A DNA stretch of 64,000 nucleotides from Pseudanabaena sp. M085S1SP2A07QC (GCA_020404895.1 JADBWK010000064.1:35957-99956); one strand, 5' to 3'; positions 35,720-44,506 are shown, numbered from the stretch's first letter. Notes: generated from the letters alone by a model not told the origin. Numbers and translations are program-made.

Positions 35720-36952
35720 ATGAGAGACTCAAATAAAAAATCTCGTTACAAGCAACCTTTGATTTATGCTTCGATGCTGCTGCTAGGTGTCGTCTTGGGA
35801 GCTTGGGCGGTTGTGTCTGGAGTACGATCGCCAAATACAACAGTAGTTACACCTGTGACTCAAGTTGCAACGATCTCGCCAGCGATCGCACAGGATAGCT
35901 ACAGAGTGAAATCAATCACAGTCCCCCGTAATTACGTCGTAGAGGCGGTTAATCGCACAGGTCCAGCGGTGGTCAGAATCAACGCTTCACGGACTGTCGC
36001 TAGTAATCAACAAATTCCTCAGGAATTTTTAGAAGATCCCATGTTCCGCCAGTTTTTTGGCGATCAACTACGACGGATGCCTAAAGAGCGGACTGAACGC
36101 GGAACTGGTTCAGGATTTATCATCAACAAAGAGGGCGACATCATCACCAATGCCCATGTAGTCAGTGGTGCTGACAAAGTGACTGTAATTCTTAAAGATG
36201 GTCGCCAAATCGAAGGTAAGGTCTTAGGTAGTGATGAACTTACGGATATTGCTGTTGTTCAAGTTAAGCCTGATAATTTGCCTACTGTGAGCATCGGTAG
36301 CTCCCAAAATTTGCAGCCAGGTGACTGGGCGATCGCGATCGGTAATCCTCTTGGTTTAGACAATACCGTTACAGCAGGAATCATCAGTGCGATCGGGCGT
36401 AAGAGCGGTCAAATTGGAGTCGATAAGCGAGTTAGCTTCATTCAAACTGATGCTGCAATTAATCCTGGTAACTCAGGTGGTCCATTGCTCAATCAAAATG
36501 GTGAAGTGATTGGTGTAAACACCGCAATTATTCAAGGTGCACAGGGGCTAGGTTTTGCAATTCCAATCGAAACAGCTCAGCGAATTGCTAAGCAGATAAT
36601 TGAGAAGGGTACAGTCAGCCGAGCCTATCTTGGTATTCAGATGGTGACAGTTGATGCAAATGTCAAGAAACAAGTTAATCAAGACACTGAGTTTGGCATT
36701 AAAATCTCTGAAGATAAAGGTGTTCTAATTACCAGAGTTGTTGATGATTCGCCTGCGGCAAAGGCAGGTGCTAAGCGCGGTGATGTCATCACCAAGTTTA
36801 ACGATAAGGAAATCTTGACAGCAGATCAAGTCACGCAATTAGTGGAAGATCGTGCTGTTGGTGACAAGATTAATATGGAAGTTAAACGCAATGGTCAAAC
36901 CATAGCGTTAAGTGTGGAAACTGCTCAGTTCCCACAAAAATTCCCTAATTAA
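35720..36952 (+). CDS. HtrA/Deg-family serine protease
   Basis: 410 residues from ATG 35720 (a TTG six codons earlier is also open). An N-terminal hydrophobic segment (about residues 14-35) exports or anchors it. The trypsin-like domain has the His of TNAHVVS (about 149), the Asp of TDIAVVQV (about 179) and the Ser of NPGNSGGPLL (about 252); one PDZ domain follows (about 305-400). Cyanobacteria have three such proteins, HtrA, HhoA and HhoB, for quality control in the periplasm and thylakoid lumen; this one cannot be assigned to one of them from sequence alone. Confidence 0.9.
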   Translation: MRDSNKKSRYKQPLIYASMLLLGVVLGAWAVVSGVRSPNTTVVTPVTQVATISPAIAQDSYRVKSITVPRNYVVEAVNRTGPAVVRINASRTVASNQQIPQEFLEDPMFRQFFGDQLRRMPKERTERGTGSGFIINKEGDIITNAHVVSGADKVTVILKDGRQIEGKVLGSDELTDIAVVQVKPDNLPTVSIGSSQNLQPGDWAIAIGNPLGLDNTVTAGIISAIGRKSGQIGVDKRVSFIQTDAAINPGNSGGPLLNQNGEVIGVNTAIIQGAQGLGFAIPIETAQRIAKQIIEKGTVSRAYLGIQMVTVDANVKKQVNQDTEFGIKISEDKGVLITRVVDDSPAAKAGAKRGDVITKFNDKEILTADQVTQLVEDRAVGDKINMEVKRNGQTIALSVETAQFPQKFPN

Positions 36953-36962
36953 GTAACTCGTC

Positions 36963-37018
36963 AAAACCGAAAAAAACTGTACCGCCCGCGCAGCGGGCGG
37001 TACAGTTTTTTTGGTTTT
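36963..37018. terminator. Triloop palindrome after htrA
   Basis: Arms about 36963-36989 and 36993-37018, loop GCA, one bulged G. The inner stem AAAAACTGTACCGCCCGC is identical to the hairpin at 33938-33980, while the outer parts differ (AAAACC versus CCT). Ten bases after the htrA stop, with a T run on the right side, so a good terminator candidate. Confidence 0.75.
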
Positions 37019-37043
37019 ATATTTGATTTTGCTGAGTGACTTA

Positions 37044-37151
37044 TATAGCAACGTAAGAGATAGATAGGACAATTCAAAACTCAAAAGATGGCAGAGCAAA
37101 GCTCTGCCATCTTTTGGGTTTTATGTCCTGAGCAAAGCTTACATTGCTATA
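37044..37151. mobile_element. MITE family C, copy 2
   Basis: 108 bp with ends TATAGCAACGTAAG and CTTACATTGCTATA, the same length as the copy at 20030-20137. The internal triloop hairpin (37076-37097 and 37101-37122) has loop AAA instead of TTC and one T-G wobble where copy 1 has a C-G pair. It precedes the restriction island. Confidence 0.75.
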
Positions 37152-37218
37152 CCAATTCACAAAAATGTGACAACACTTCCTTGAATTACAAACCAAGCCC
37201 TGTAAGGGTTTTAAAAGT
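37151..37218 (+). repeat. Dispersed repeat D, copy 2
   Basis: Starts ACCAATTCACAAAAATGTGA, passes TTGAATTACAAACCAAG and ends with AAGGGTTTTAAAAGTAC. It abuts MITE C copy 2 at its left end. It matches 55279-55350 and, reversed, 19977-20032. With the hairpin and MITE C, it fills the 315-bp gap between htrA and the restriction gene. Confidence 0.65.
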
Positions 37219-37267
37219 ACAAAGCTGAGAAACCAATATTGATAATTTCCGAATCTTTTGAATAACT

Positions 37268-40200
37268 ATGACACATCAAGCAATCCAAGAACTATTTAAG
37301 CAAGGGTACAACCAAGCTAGTTGGAAACAGTTTTTGGGTGAAGTATTTGCTAATGCTCAGTTATTATCGAACCCTGAGATCCTGACAGATATCGACACGC
37401 AGGTGGCTGCAGCTGCTCAAAAACTGGGGTTTATTAGTCTTGATGAAAATGGGGTGGAGCGACAAATTGCGGTGTATGAGGTGATGCTAGCGGATGGGAT
37501 TATTTTAGAGCGTAATCGAGTGGGGTTGCGGAATGTGTTGAGGAAGTATTGGCACGATATTGATGCGGCTTTTATTGTTTATCATTGTCCTGAGTCTCGG
37601 AAATGGCGCTTGACTTATGTTTCGGAATTGATGGGGTTTGGGGCGGATGGGGAGTTTGTGGAGATAAAGACGGAACCGAAGCGCTATACCTATGTTTTGG
37701 GTGAGGGGGAGACGGTACGGACGGCGGTGAGTCGTTTTCAGAAGATTCAGGAGAAGGGGCGCGGGGTTAGTTTAGATGATGTGAAGGATGTCTTCTCGGT
37801 GGAGAAGCTTTCCAAGATGTTTTTTGATGAATACAAGAAGCATTATGAGGCTTTTTGTAAGTATATGGTTGCTGATCCTTTTAGTTCTCAGACAATTTTT
37901 AAGGGCGATGAGAAGGGGATTCGGGATTTTAGTAAGAAGTTGTTGGGGCGGATTGTGTTTTTGTATTTCATCCAGAAGAAGGGTTGGCTGGGTGTGAAGG
38001 TTGGGGATGCTTGGGGGAAGGGGAATTTTAATTTTTTGACGGAGTTGTTTAAACGTAATCGGACGCTTTTTTATCAGGAGTTATTGTCGCCGCTATTTTT
38101 TGATACGTTGAATAGTAAGCGTGCTGATGATGTGATTGAGTTGGTTGCGGGTGAGCCTTGCAGAATTCCCTATCTAAATGGTGGTTTGTTTGAGGAAGAT
38201 GATCCGCAGCATCGGCATTTGGTGTTTCCTGTAAATTTATTTGAGAATCTGTTTGAGTTTTTCAATCAATACAATTTCACGATCTATGAGGATGATCCGA
38301 ATGATCATACTGTGGCAGTTGATCCTGAGATGTTGGGGCATATTTTTGAGAATCTGTTGGAGGACAATAAGGATAAGGGGGCGTTTTATACGCCGAAAGA
38401 GATTGTGCATTATATGTGTCAGGAGAGTTTGATCGAGTATCTGACGACTTGGTTTGAGAATAATGGTTATAAAGTGGTGGGTTTTGTCACTATTGCTAAG
38501 CCTAAACAACCGAGTTTGCTTTCTGAGAATACGGTGCGGGAGAGTCAGTTAGAGTTAGAAGTGCCTGTGGAGGCTGAGTCTAATGCTAAACAGATTAATC
38601 GTGTTTTGATTGAGAAGTTACTCAAAAAGACTTTGAGTGATGATGAGAGGTTTTTGGTTGGCGGCTATGCGGATAAGTTTAATGTGGCGTTGGATGCGGT
38701 GAAAATTTGTGATCCTGCGATCGGTTCGGGGGCGTTTCCGATGGGGTTGTTGCATGAGATTTTTACGGCGAAGCAGACTTTGTATGGGATTGTGCATGGG
38801 AATACAAATGGGTTTGCGGCTTCGGATGTGAAGTTAAATATTATTCAGAATAGTATTTATGGTGTGGATATTGAGCGCGGGGCGGTGGATATTGCGCGGT
38901 TGCGGTTTTGGTTGAGTCTGATTGTGGATGAGATTGAGCCGAAGCCTTTGCCAAATCTGGATTATAAGATTGTGGTGGGGAATAGTTTGGTGAGTAAGTT
39001 GGATGATCAGGTGATTGATCTGGATTGGGGGATGAAGGGAACTAAGCAGACAAATATTCTCTATGATGTGTCGAAGCCTGAGAGGATTTTGCGGTCTATC
39101 AGTGGGAAACAACGGGAATTTTTTAGCCCTGACAGCAATAAGAAGCTGTTGTCATCAGAGATTCGGGCTCTCAAGATTGATTTGTTAATCAGTCAGTTGG
39201 AGTTGATGGTTAAGGATCGCGGGTTGGAGGCTGCGCCGATTGGTACAGGCAAAAAGTTAGCGGAAGAAACCAAGAAGCATTTGCAAACGCTTGGCTGGAA
39301 AAGTACGATCTCTCAGTTAAGGAGGTTACGGGTTAAGCGTGATGGGGTGCTTAACTTTTTTGATTGGAAGTTGGATTTTCCAGAGGTAATGAATCCGTAT
39401 CTATTTGAAGAAAATAGTCCAGAAATTAAAACCGCCAACAAACAAATTGATTCTTTAAATGATCAAATCGACGCTGTAAATTTACATTTAAGTCAAAATG
39501 AAATCAATCTTCATTTAGTCCATTTACAAGCCAATGTTGCTCAAAATCAAATTGCAATTATTAAACAACAACTTCTAGAAATTGAATCTCAAATCAGTAT
39601 TGTGTATAGCAAATTAAATAATATTAATAGCAATATAGTTAAAGAGCTTGACTTGAGCTTTGCTTATAATGTGCAAAGTATAAACAAAAGTATCGATGAA
39701 ATCAATAAAAGAATAAAACTAATTAATCCTCGAATTGAAAAGCAAAATCCTTCACTTGGATTTGACATTGTGATTGGGAATCCACCTTACGGAGCTAACC
39801 TATCTTCAGAAGAAAAAAAGCATTTTAGCGAAAACTATAAACATCAAAATTATCAGCTAGATACTTATTTACTTTTTATGGAAAGAAGTTTTGAATTGAT
39901 GAAAATTAATGCAGTTAACTCCTTAATAATTCCTAATACTTGGTTGATCAACTTAAAACTACAAAAAATTAGACTACTTATTGTACAAGACAATACGGTA
40001 TTAAATATTGTTCATTATCATAGGAATGTTTTTGAAAATGTGGTGGTAGATACGCAAGTTGTTATTCTTAAAAAGGAAACAAGCGATAATCATTTAGTCA
40101 ATATTTTTGAATACAATAAAAATATTGAAAATCCAATAAAAACAAAAATTAATCAAGAAAAATGGAAGCTATTATTAGGACAGCCTATTAATATTTTTAT

Positions 40201-40951
40201 AGATAAAAATGCACAACAAGTTATCAATCTTCTAAAAAGAAATAGCAAACTATTAAGTGAAGTTTGCATTATTGTAATTGGGATGAAACCATATCAAGTT
40301 GGCAAAGGAAATCCAAAGCAAACAAGAGAAATGGTTAATAGTAGGATTTTTGATGGTGAATTTAAACTTGATGAAACATATAGACCCCTTTTAAGAGGGA
40401 AAGACATTAATAAATATACTACTTTGTGGGATAAAAAAAGATGGATTAAATATGGAGATCATTTAGCTGAACCACGCTACAGTGCAAATTTTGATTTGGC
40501 TGAAAAGATTGTAATAAGACAAACTTCTGACTGTTTAATAGCCACGTTAGACAATCAAAAATTTGTATGTATGAACAATCTACATATTGTCAATGCAAAA
40601 GATAATTCATACAGTCTAAAGTATATTTTGGCTATCATTAATTCTAAGCTGATGAATTTTTACTATGAGACACTTAACCCAGAAAAAGGTGAAGCTTTAG
40701 CCGAAGTAAAAAAACAGAATGTAGAAAAACTTTTAATAAAAATTGCTGACAATAAAGCTCAATCAGTATTTATAAAGAATGTCGATAAAATCTTATCCCT
40801 AAAATCTGAAGGCAAAGATACCACTGCATTAGAACAACAAATAGACAACCTCGTTTACAAACTTTACGAACTCACCTATCAAGAAGTCAAGATCATTGAT
40901 CCAGAATTTAAGCTCACAGAATCAGAATATGAAGAAATTAAAATAGAGTAG
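37268..40951 (+). CDS. Eco57I-like restriction-modification protein (type IIG or BREX-like methylase)
   Basis: 1227 residues. An N-terminal domain (1-300) of uncertain activity is followed by an N6-adenine methyltransferase: ENKDKGAFYTPKEIVHYM (about 370-387), motif I KICDPAIGSGAFPMGLL (about 479-495), and the catalytic NPPY (about 838-841). The C-terminal 370 residues are the likely target-recognition part. A Gln/Asn/Ile-rich segment (about 720-827), probably coiled coil, is inserted just before NPPY, where relatives have only a short linker. No clear nuclease motif is visible, so nuclease activity is unproven. No HIP1 octamer occurs in 3.7 kb. Codons end mostly in G/T up to about 39.4 kb and are AT-rich beyond, suggesting transfer and domain exchange. 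Confidence 0.8.
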   Translation: MTHQAIQELFKQGYNQASWKQFLGEVFANAQLLSNPEILTDIDTQVAAAAQKLGFISLDENGVERQIAVYEVMLADGIILERNRVGLRNVLRKYWHDIDAAFIVYHCPESRKWRLTYVSELMGFGADGEFVEIKTEPKRYTYVLGEGETVRTAVSRFQKIQEKGRGVSLDDVKDVFSVEKLSKMFFDEYKKHYEAFCKYMVADPFSSQTIFKGDEKGIRDFSKKLLGRIVFLYFIQKKGWLGVKVGDAWGKGNFNFLTELFKRNRTLFYQELLSPLFFDTLNSKRADDVIELVAGEPCRIPYLNGGLFEEDDPQHRHLVFPVNLFENLFEFFNQYNFTIYEDDPNDHTVAVDPEMLGHIFENLLEDNKDKGAFYTPKEIVHYMCQESLIEYLTTWFENNGYKVVGFVTIAKPKQPSLLSENTVRESQLELEVPVEAESNAKQINRVLIEKLLKKTLSDDERFLVGGYADKFNVALDAVKICDPAIGSGAFPMGLLHEIFTAKQTLYGIVHGNTNGFAASDVKLNIIQNSIYGVDIERGAVDIARLRFWLSLIVDEIEPKPLPNLDYKIVVGNSLVSKLDDQVIDLDWGMKGTKQTNILYDVSKPERILRSISGKQREFFSPDSNKKLLSSEIRALKIDLLISQLELMVKDRGLEAAPIGTGKKLAEETKKHLQTLGWKSTISQLRRLRVKRDGVLNFFDWKLDFPEVMNPYLFEENSPEIKTANKQIDSLNDQIDAVNLHLSQNEINLHLVHLQANVAQNQIAIIKQQLLEIESQISIVYSKLNNINSNIVKELDLSFAYNVQSINKSIDEINKRIKLINPRIEKQNPSLGFDIVIGNPPYGANLSSEEKKHFSENYKHQNYQLDTYLLFMERSFELMKINAVNSLIIPNTWLINLKLQKIRLLIVQDNTVLNIVHYHRNVFENVVVDTQVVILKKETSDNHLVNIFEYNKNIENPIKTKINQEKWKLLLGQPINIFIDKNAQQVINLLKRNSKLLSEVCIIVIGMKPYQVGKGNPKQTREMVNSRIFDGEFKLDETYRPLLRGKDINKYTTLWDKKRWIKYGDHLAEPRYSANFDLAEKIVIRQTSDCLIATLDNQKFVCMNNLHIVNAKDNSYSLKYILAIINSKLMNFYYETLNPEKGEALAEVKKQNVEKLLIKIADNKAQSVFIKNVDKILSLKSEGKDTTALEQQIDNLVYKLYELTYQEVKIIDPEFKLTESEYEEIKIE

Positions 40952-40995
40952 AGTCCAAAAAATTTAGAAGCAAAAAATACAATAGGAGCAAAACT

Positions 40996-41271
40996 ATGTC
41001 AGACAAAGACCAACTAATTAGAGAACTTGACCAAGCCCCAGACTTTTTAGTACGCGAAGTTTTAAACTTTTTACTATTCATCAAAACTCGAACCAATCAA
41101 ATCCCTAACCAAGAACCTATTAAAAAAACCAAAGAATCCAATATTCCAGATTTTTTGAGCTTTATCGATCAAGTTAACTCCGAAATACCAACAGAAACTA
41201 ATATTCCCAAAGACCTTGCCAAAAATCTAGATCATTATCTATACGGTAGCCCCAAAGAATTTGAAGCATGA
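40996..41271 (+). CDS. Antitoxin-like DUF2281-type protein
   Basis: 91 residues. The N-terminus DKDQLIRELDQAPDFLVREVLNFLLFIKTR resembles small DUF2281/YefM-like antitoxin proteins that precede PIN toxins in cyanobacteria. The C-terminus, ending in LYGSPKEFEA, would embrace the toxin. AGGAG lies ten bases upstream of the ATG. The 4-bp overlap (ATGA) with the PIN gene indicates translational coupling. It directly follows the restriction-modification gene by 44 bp. Confidence 0.75.
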   Translation: MSDKDQLIRELDQAPDFLVREVLNFLLFIKTRTNQIPNQEPIKKTKESNIPDFLSFIDQVNSEIPTETNIPKDLAKNLDHYLYGSPKEFEA

Positions 41272-41678
41272 AAAAAGTATTTGCAGATACAGGCTATTGG
41301 ATTGCCCTACTCAACCCCGACGATGACCTACATCAAAAAGCCCGACAAATATCAGTTACCTTAATCTCAACCCCCATAGTTACCAGTGAAATGGTATTTA
41401 CTGAACTTCTCAACGCCTTCTCTGGCAAAGGTAAATCCTATCGACAAAAAGCCGTTAGATTTATCAAACACGCCTTTACAAATCCTGAAATCGAAGTGGT
41501 TTTGCAGACTGACGCACTATTTCAAAATGCTCTTGAGCTATACGATCAACGTCCCGATCAAGCTTGGAGTCATACAGATTGCACATCATTTCAAATCATG
41601 CAGCAACAAAATATATTAGAAGTGATCGCCTATGATAAACATTTTGAACAAGCAGGATTTATAGCCTTGCTGAGATAA
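41268..41678 (+). CDS. PIN-domain toxin (VapC-like ribonuclease)
   Basis: 136 residues. The acidic PIN active-site residues are present: D7 in VFADTGYWIALLN, E in SEMVFTELLNAF (about 43), D in WSHTDCTSFQIM (about 104) and D in AYDKHFEQAGF (about 122). VapC-type toxins cleave tRNA or rRNA when freed from their antitoxin. The partner is the gene immediately upstream. It probably stabilises the adjacent restriction island. Confidence 0.85.
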   Translation: MKKVFADTGYWIALLNPDDDLHQKARQISVTLISTPIVTSEMVFTELLNAFSGKGKSYRQKAVRFIKHAFTNPEIEVVLQTDALFQNALELYDQRPDQAWSHTDCTSFQIMQQQNILEVIAYDKHFEQAGFIALLR

Positions 41679-41679
41679 A

Positions 41680-41745
41680 TCGAAGAAGTTTACCTATGCT
41701 GATACGAGTGAATTAGAAAAGGCGATTAATAATTTAGTTTACAAA
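41680..41745 (+). pseudogene. C-terminal scrap of a second restriction-modification gene
   Basis: The frame reads SKKFTYADTSELEKAINNLVYK, close to DTTALEQQIDNLVYKLYEL near the end of the protein encoded at 37268-40951. It begins right after the PIN gene stop and runs into the 3' end of cobD on the other strand. It looks like the remnant of a second, related enzyme after deletion or recombination. Confidence 0.5.
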
Positions 41746-42738
41746 AAAGATGGCTATGCCTATGGCTAGGCTAAGCCAAGCTAGAAAACAGATGCGCGTT
41801 AATTTAAGAGCATGTGAAATTTTAGGTGCAGCGATCGCTTCAATCGCATCTCCCAATAACGGCTTGTATTTGATAAGCCCACGGTAGCGATTTGCACCTC
41901 CTAGCTGAACTCGCAAAATTGCCGCATACACACATTCACTCCATCCAGAATTGGGACTAGGATCTTGCTTAGCATCGCGATCGCAAATTTGCCAAACATA
42001 AATGGGCTTTCCTGAAAGTAAGGCTAAAGTAATAACCGTTAATCGACAGGGCAACCAAGTCAGTACATCATCGGTTTTGGCGCTAAACCAACCTAGATCG
42101 GTATAGGGAGCTTCGCGATAACCAACCATTGAATCGAGAGTACTAGATGCTTTGTAGGCGATCGCTAAAACTACGCCACCATAATCAAACAATGCTGAGC
42201 CAATCAAGGCATAAAACAATGGCGATGTAACAGCATCGATCGCATTTTCGGTCACAGTTTCCAGCACAGCTCGTAAAATTTCTAATTCTGTCAAATCTTC
42301 CGTATCGCGCCCTACATAACGACTTAACTCTTGGCGAGCTTTTTCAATATTTCCAGTTTGCAACACAGCTAACACTGACTCGGCAGCATCTCGGAGACTT
42401 CTTCCCGCAAAACAGGCGGCTAGGAAAATACTGGAAACAGCGATCGCAAAAATAGGATGAATTTTTGCGGCTACCAACACGATTAACCAAGCGATGATTC
42501 CACTTCCTAAAATCATGCTAGTTCCTAAAACTGTACCTACCATTTTCATAATTAGGGGCGAAAAGCGAGGAATACAAGTGCTAGAAGCAGGATCTTTGAT
42601 CAGTACCAAATCAGTAAATTGCGAGATGAACCACCCCATAACTTGCACAGGATGCAGCCAATGAGCAGGATCGCCAATTAAACGATCGAGGCTTGCCGCG
42701 AAAATTAAAATCAGAAAGTTGGGAGATAGCTCTAGCAC
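41734..42738 (-). CDS. cobD: Adenosylcobinamide-phosphate synthase (CobD/CbiB)
   Basis: A 334-residue membrane protein that attaches aminopropanol or its phosphate to adenosylcobyric acid. The N-terminal signature LDRLIGDPAHWLHPVQVMGW (about residues 17-36) is diagnostic, and the ATENAIDAVTSPLFY-type block (TVTENAIDAVTSPLFYALIG, about 164-183) is conserved. It starts with GTG at 42738. It is divergent from cobQ by 59 bp, a gap almost entirely filled by a palindrome. Its last codons overlap the restriction-gene scrap, so the C-terminus may have been altered. Confidence 0.92.
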   Translation of the reverse strand: MLELSPNFLILIFAASLDRLIGDPAHWLHPVQVMGWFISQFTDLVLIKDPASSTCIPRFSPLIMKMVGTVLGTSMILGSGIIAWLIVLVAAKIHPIFAIAVSSIFLAACFAGRSLRDAAESVLAVLQTGNIEKARQELSRYVGRDTEDLTELEILRAVLETVTENAIDAVTSPLFYALIGSALFDYGGVVLAIAYKASSTLDSMVGYREAPYTDLGWFSAKTDDVLTWLPCRLTVITLALLSGKPIYVWQICDRDAKQDPSPNSGWSECVYAAILRVQLGGANRYRGLIKYKPLLGDAIEAIAAPKISHALKLTRICFLAWLSLAIGIAIFFVN

Positions 42739-42744
42739 AGGAAT

Positions 42745-42793
42745 TCGATGATAAGTTTAGTAGGGGCGTTGCCCCTACTAAACTTATCATCGA
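42745..42793. repeat. Triloop palindrome between divergent cobD and cobQ
   Basis: Perfect 23-bp arms (42745-42767 and 42771-42793), loop GTT, core GGGGC-GTT-GCCCC. It occupies nearly the whole 59-bp space between two divergent genes, ending four bases before the cobQ ATG. It cannot terminate either gene; it would be in the leader of one or both transcripts. Confidence 0.75.
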
Positions 42794-42797
42794 TATT

Positions 42798-44279
42798 ATG
42801 AAAGCCATATCTGTTTTGGGAACTTCATCTAATGCTGGCAAAAGCTGGATGGTTACTGCATTAGGGGCATGGCTCAGACGAAATGGAGTAAAAGTTGCTC
42901 CATTTAAAGCCCAAAATATGTCAAATAATTCCTATGTAACCTTGGAAGAGGGAGAAATAGGAAGAGCGCAAGCAGTACAAGCGATCGCCTGTGGGATGCG
43001 TCCAATTGTAGAAATGAATCCAATTTTATTAAAGCCATCGGGAAATGGAACTTCGCAATTAGTTCTATTAGGTGAGGCTCGTCAACATATAGCGGCAGTT
43101 GATTATTATCAGCATATCGAAACACTCTGGGAGACTGTGCGTGATTCTCTCGAATATTGGCGTGATCGCTGTGATGTTTTGCTACTAGAAGGTGCTGGCA
43201 GCCCTGTAGAACTTAATCTCATGCATCGCGATCTTGTGAATTTACGCCCGATTGTTCATTTGCAAGGGCGATGGATTCTTGTTGGCGATATTGAGAAGGG
43301 AGGCGTATTTGCTCAAATAATTGGGACGCATCAGCTTTTACCTGAAACTGCTAGGGAGTTAGGATTAGGGTTTATTGTTAACAAATTTCGTGGAGATTTA
43401 AGACTGTTTAGTGATGCTGAGAAACACTTTCGCGATCATATGCCGCATCTTCCCTATTTAGGTGTGCTTCCCTATGCTTCAGATCTACAACCTGAGAGCG
43501 AAGACAGTCTATGTAGCGAAGCGGAAGCTAAAGGTCAGGGTGCAAAGGTTGCGTGGATTAGATTTCCGCATTTGTCTAATTCTCAAGATAGTCAGCCTTG
43601 GCAATTAGATTTAGGAATAGAGATAGTTTGGGCAAAAAACATTGCGGACTTAGCCAATGCAAAGATCATTATTCTCCCTGGCAGTAAAAACACTCTCAGC
43701 GATCTGCAATGGTTAAAAACGTCAGGATTAGCAGATGCAATTCTTACTGCACATCGTCGCGGTGTGCCGATAGTTGGGATTTGCGGCGGTTATCAGATGT
43801 TGGGTAAATATCTATGCGATCGCGAAGGTGTGGCTGGTTCATTAGGAGAAGTAGAAGGTTTGGGACTATTACCAATTAGCACTGAATTTATGGCAACCAA
43901 ACAGGTGCGTCAAGTACAGGCTGTCTGGAAATCAAATCAATCTACTGACAAATGGATGACCTATGAGATTCATATGGGAGTTACCAAATTAATTGAGTCA
44001 AATGAATCTTTGCAAATTCAACCTTTATTACAAGTACAATGCGATCGCGAGTTTCGTGGTGAAGGAATGCAATGCGATCGGGTATGGGGAAGTTATTTGC
44101 ATGGTTTATTTGAATCTGTTGCTGTACGCCAAGCTTTAACCAGATTGGCAAATATTCCTGAACATCAGCCAGACTCTATCTCTTGGCAAGATCATCAACA
44201 AAAGCTTTATAATGACATGGCAGGCTTACTAGAAACACATCTAGACCTTACTGCAATTCGTCGATATCTCGATATCTAG
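42798..44279 (+). CDS. cobQ: Cobyric acid synthase
   Basis: 493 residues from the ATG at 42798; an upstream ATG at 42693 would be inside cobD and the palindrome. It amidates four side chains of adenosylcobyrinic acid a,c-diamide with glutamine and ATP. The N-terminus AISVLGTSSNAGKSWMVTALG is the ATP-binding P-loop of CobQ. The glutamine amidotransferase domain at the C-terminus has the nucleophile in IVGICGGYQMLG (Cys about residue 330) and the His of YLHGLFES near 437. Length is normal. Confidence 0.95.
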   Translation: MKAISVLGTSSNAGKSWMVTALGAWLRRNGVKVAPFKAQNMSNNSYVTLEEGEIGRAQAVQAIACGMRPIVEMNPILLKPSGNGTSQLVLLGEARQHIAAVDYYQHIETLWETVRDSLEYWRDRCDVLLLEGAGSPVELNLMHRDLVNLRPIVHLQGRWILVGDIEKGGVFAQIIGTHQLLPETARELGLGFIVNKFRGDLRLFSDAEKHFRDHMPHLPYLGVLPYASDLQPESEDSLCSEAEAKGQGAKVAWIRFPHLSNSQDSQPWQLDLGIEIVWAKNIADLANAKIIILPGSKNTLSDLQWLKTSGLADAILTAHRRGVPIVGICGGYQMLGKYLCDREGVAGSLGEVEGLGLLPISTEFMATKQVRQVQAVWKSNQSTDKWMTYEIHMGVTKLIESNESLQIQPLLQVQCDREFRGEGMQCDRVWGSYLHGLFESVAVRQALTRLANIPEHQPDSISWQDHQQKLYNDMAGLLETHLDLTAIRRYLDI

Positions 44280-44307
44280 CATGTATAGCTTTTATCAATT
44301 TAGTGGA

Positions 44308-44346
44308 AACAGAGAGTTGCGGTGCTTTGCGCCGTAACTCTCTGTT
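44308..44346. terminator. Triloop hairpin after cobQ
   Basis: 18-bp arms (44308-44325 and 44329-44346), loop TTT, two G-T wobbles, core GGTGC-TTT-GCGCC, followed by a T run. It is 28 bp past the cobQ stop and is probably its terminator. Confidence 0.75.
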
Positions 44347-44368
44347 ATTTTTTGACTCAGAAGATCAG

Positions 44369-44417
44369 AAGATTTTAGTTAAAAGTGTCGCTTTGCAACA
44401 CTTTTAACTAAAATCTT
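44369..44417. repeat. Second triloop hairpin plus short repeat
   Basis: 23-bp arms (44369-44391 and 44395-44417), loop TTT, one mismatch, core GTCGC-TTT-GCAAC. Ten bases further is TTAGCGCAAAGCACTGTAAG (44428-44447), a copy of the short repeat. It lies 90 bp before the ABC ATPase gene. Confidence 0.6.
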
Positions 44418-44506
44418 GGTTGCCCTGTTAGCGCAAAGCACTGTAAGTGTCTTGAAGCATGATATTTTAGCTTGAGATGCTTAGATACATAGTCCTAAAA
44501 AAAAAC

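Noticed and set aside
38237..39112. Antisense ORFs inside the restriction-modification gene
   Set aside because: They mirror the biased codon use of the sense gene and encode repetitive Ile/His/Pro-rich sequence.
42739..42797. Cobalamin riboswitch for cobD/cobQ
   Set aside because: The divergent gap is only 59 bp and filled by a simple palindrome; no B12-box sequence is seen. The cobS upstream region also lacks one.
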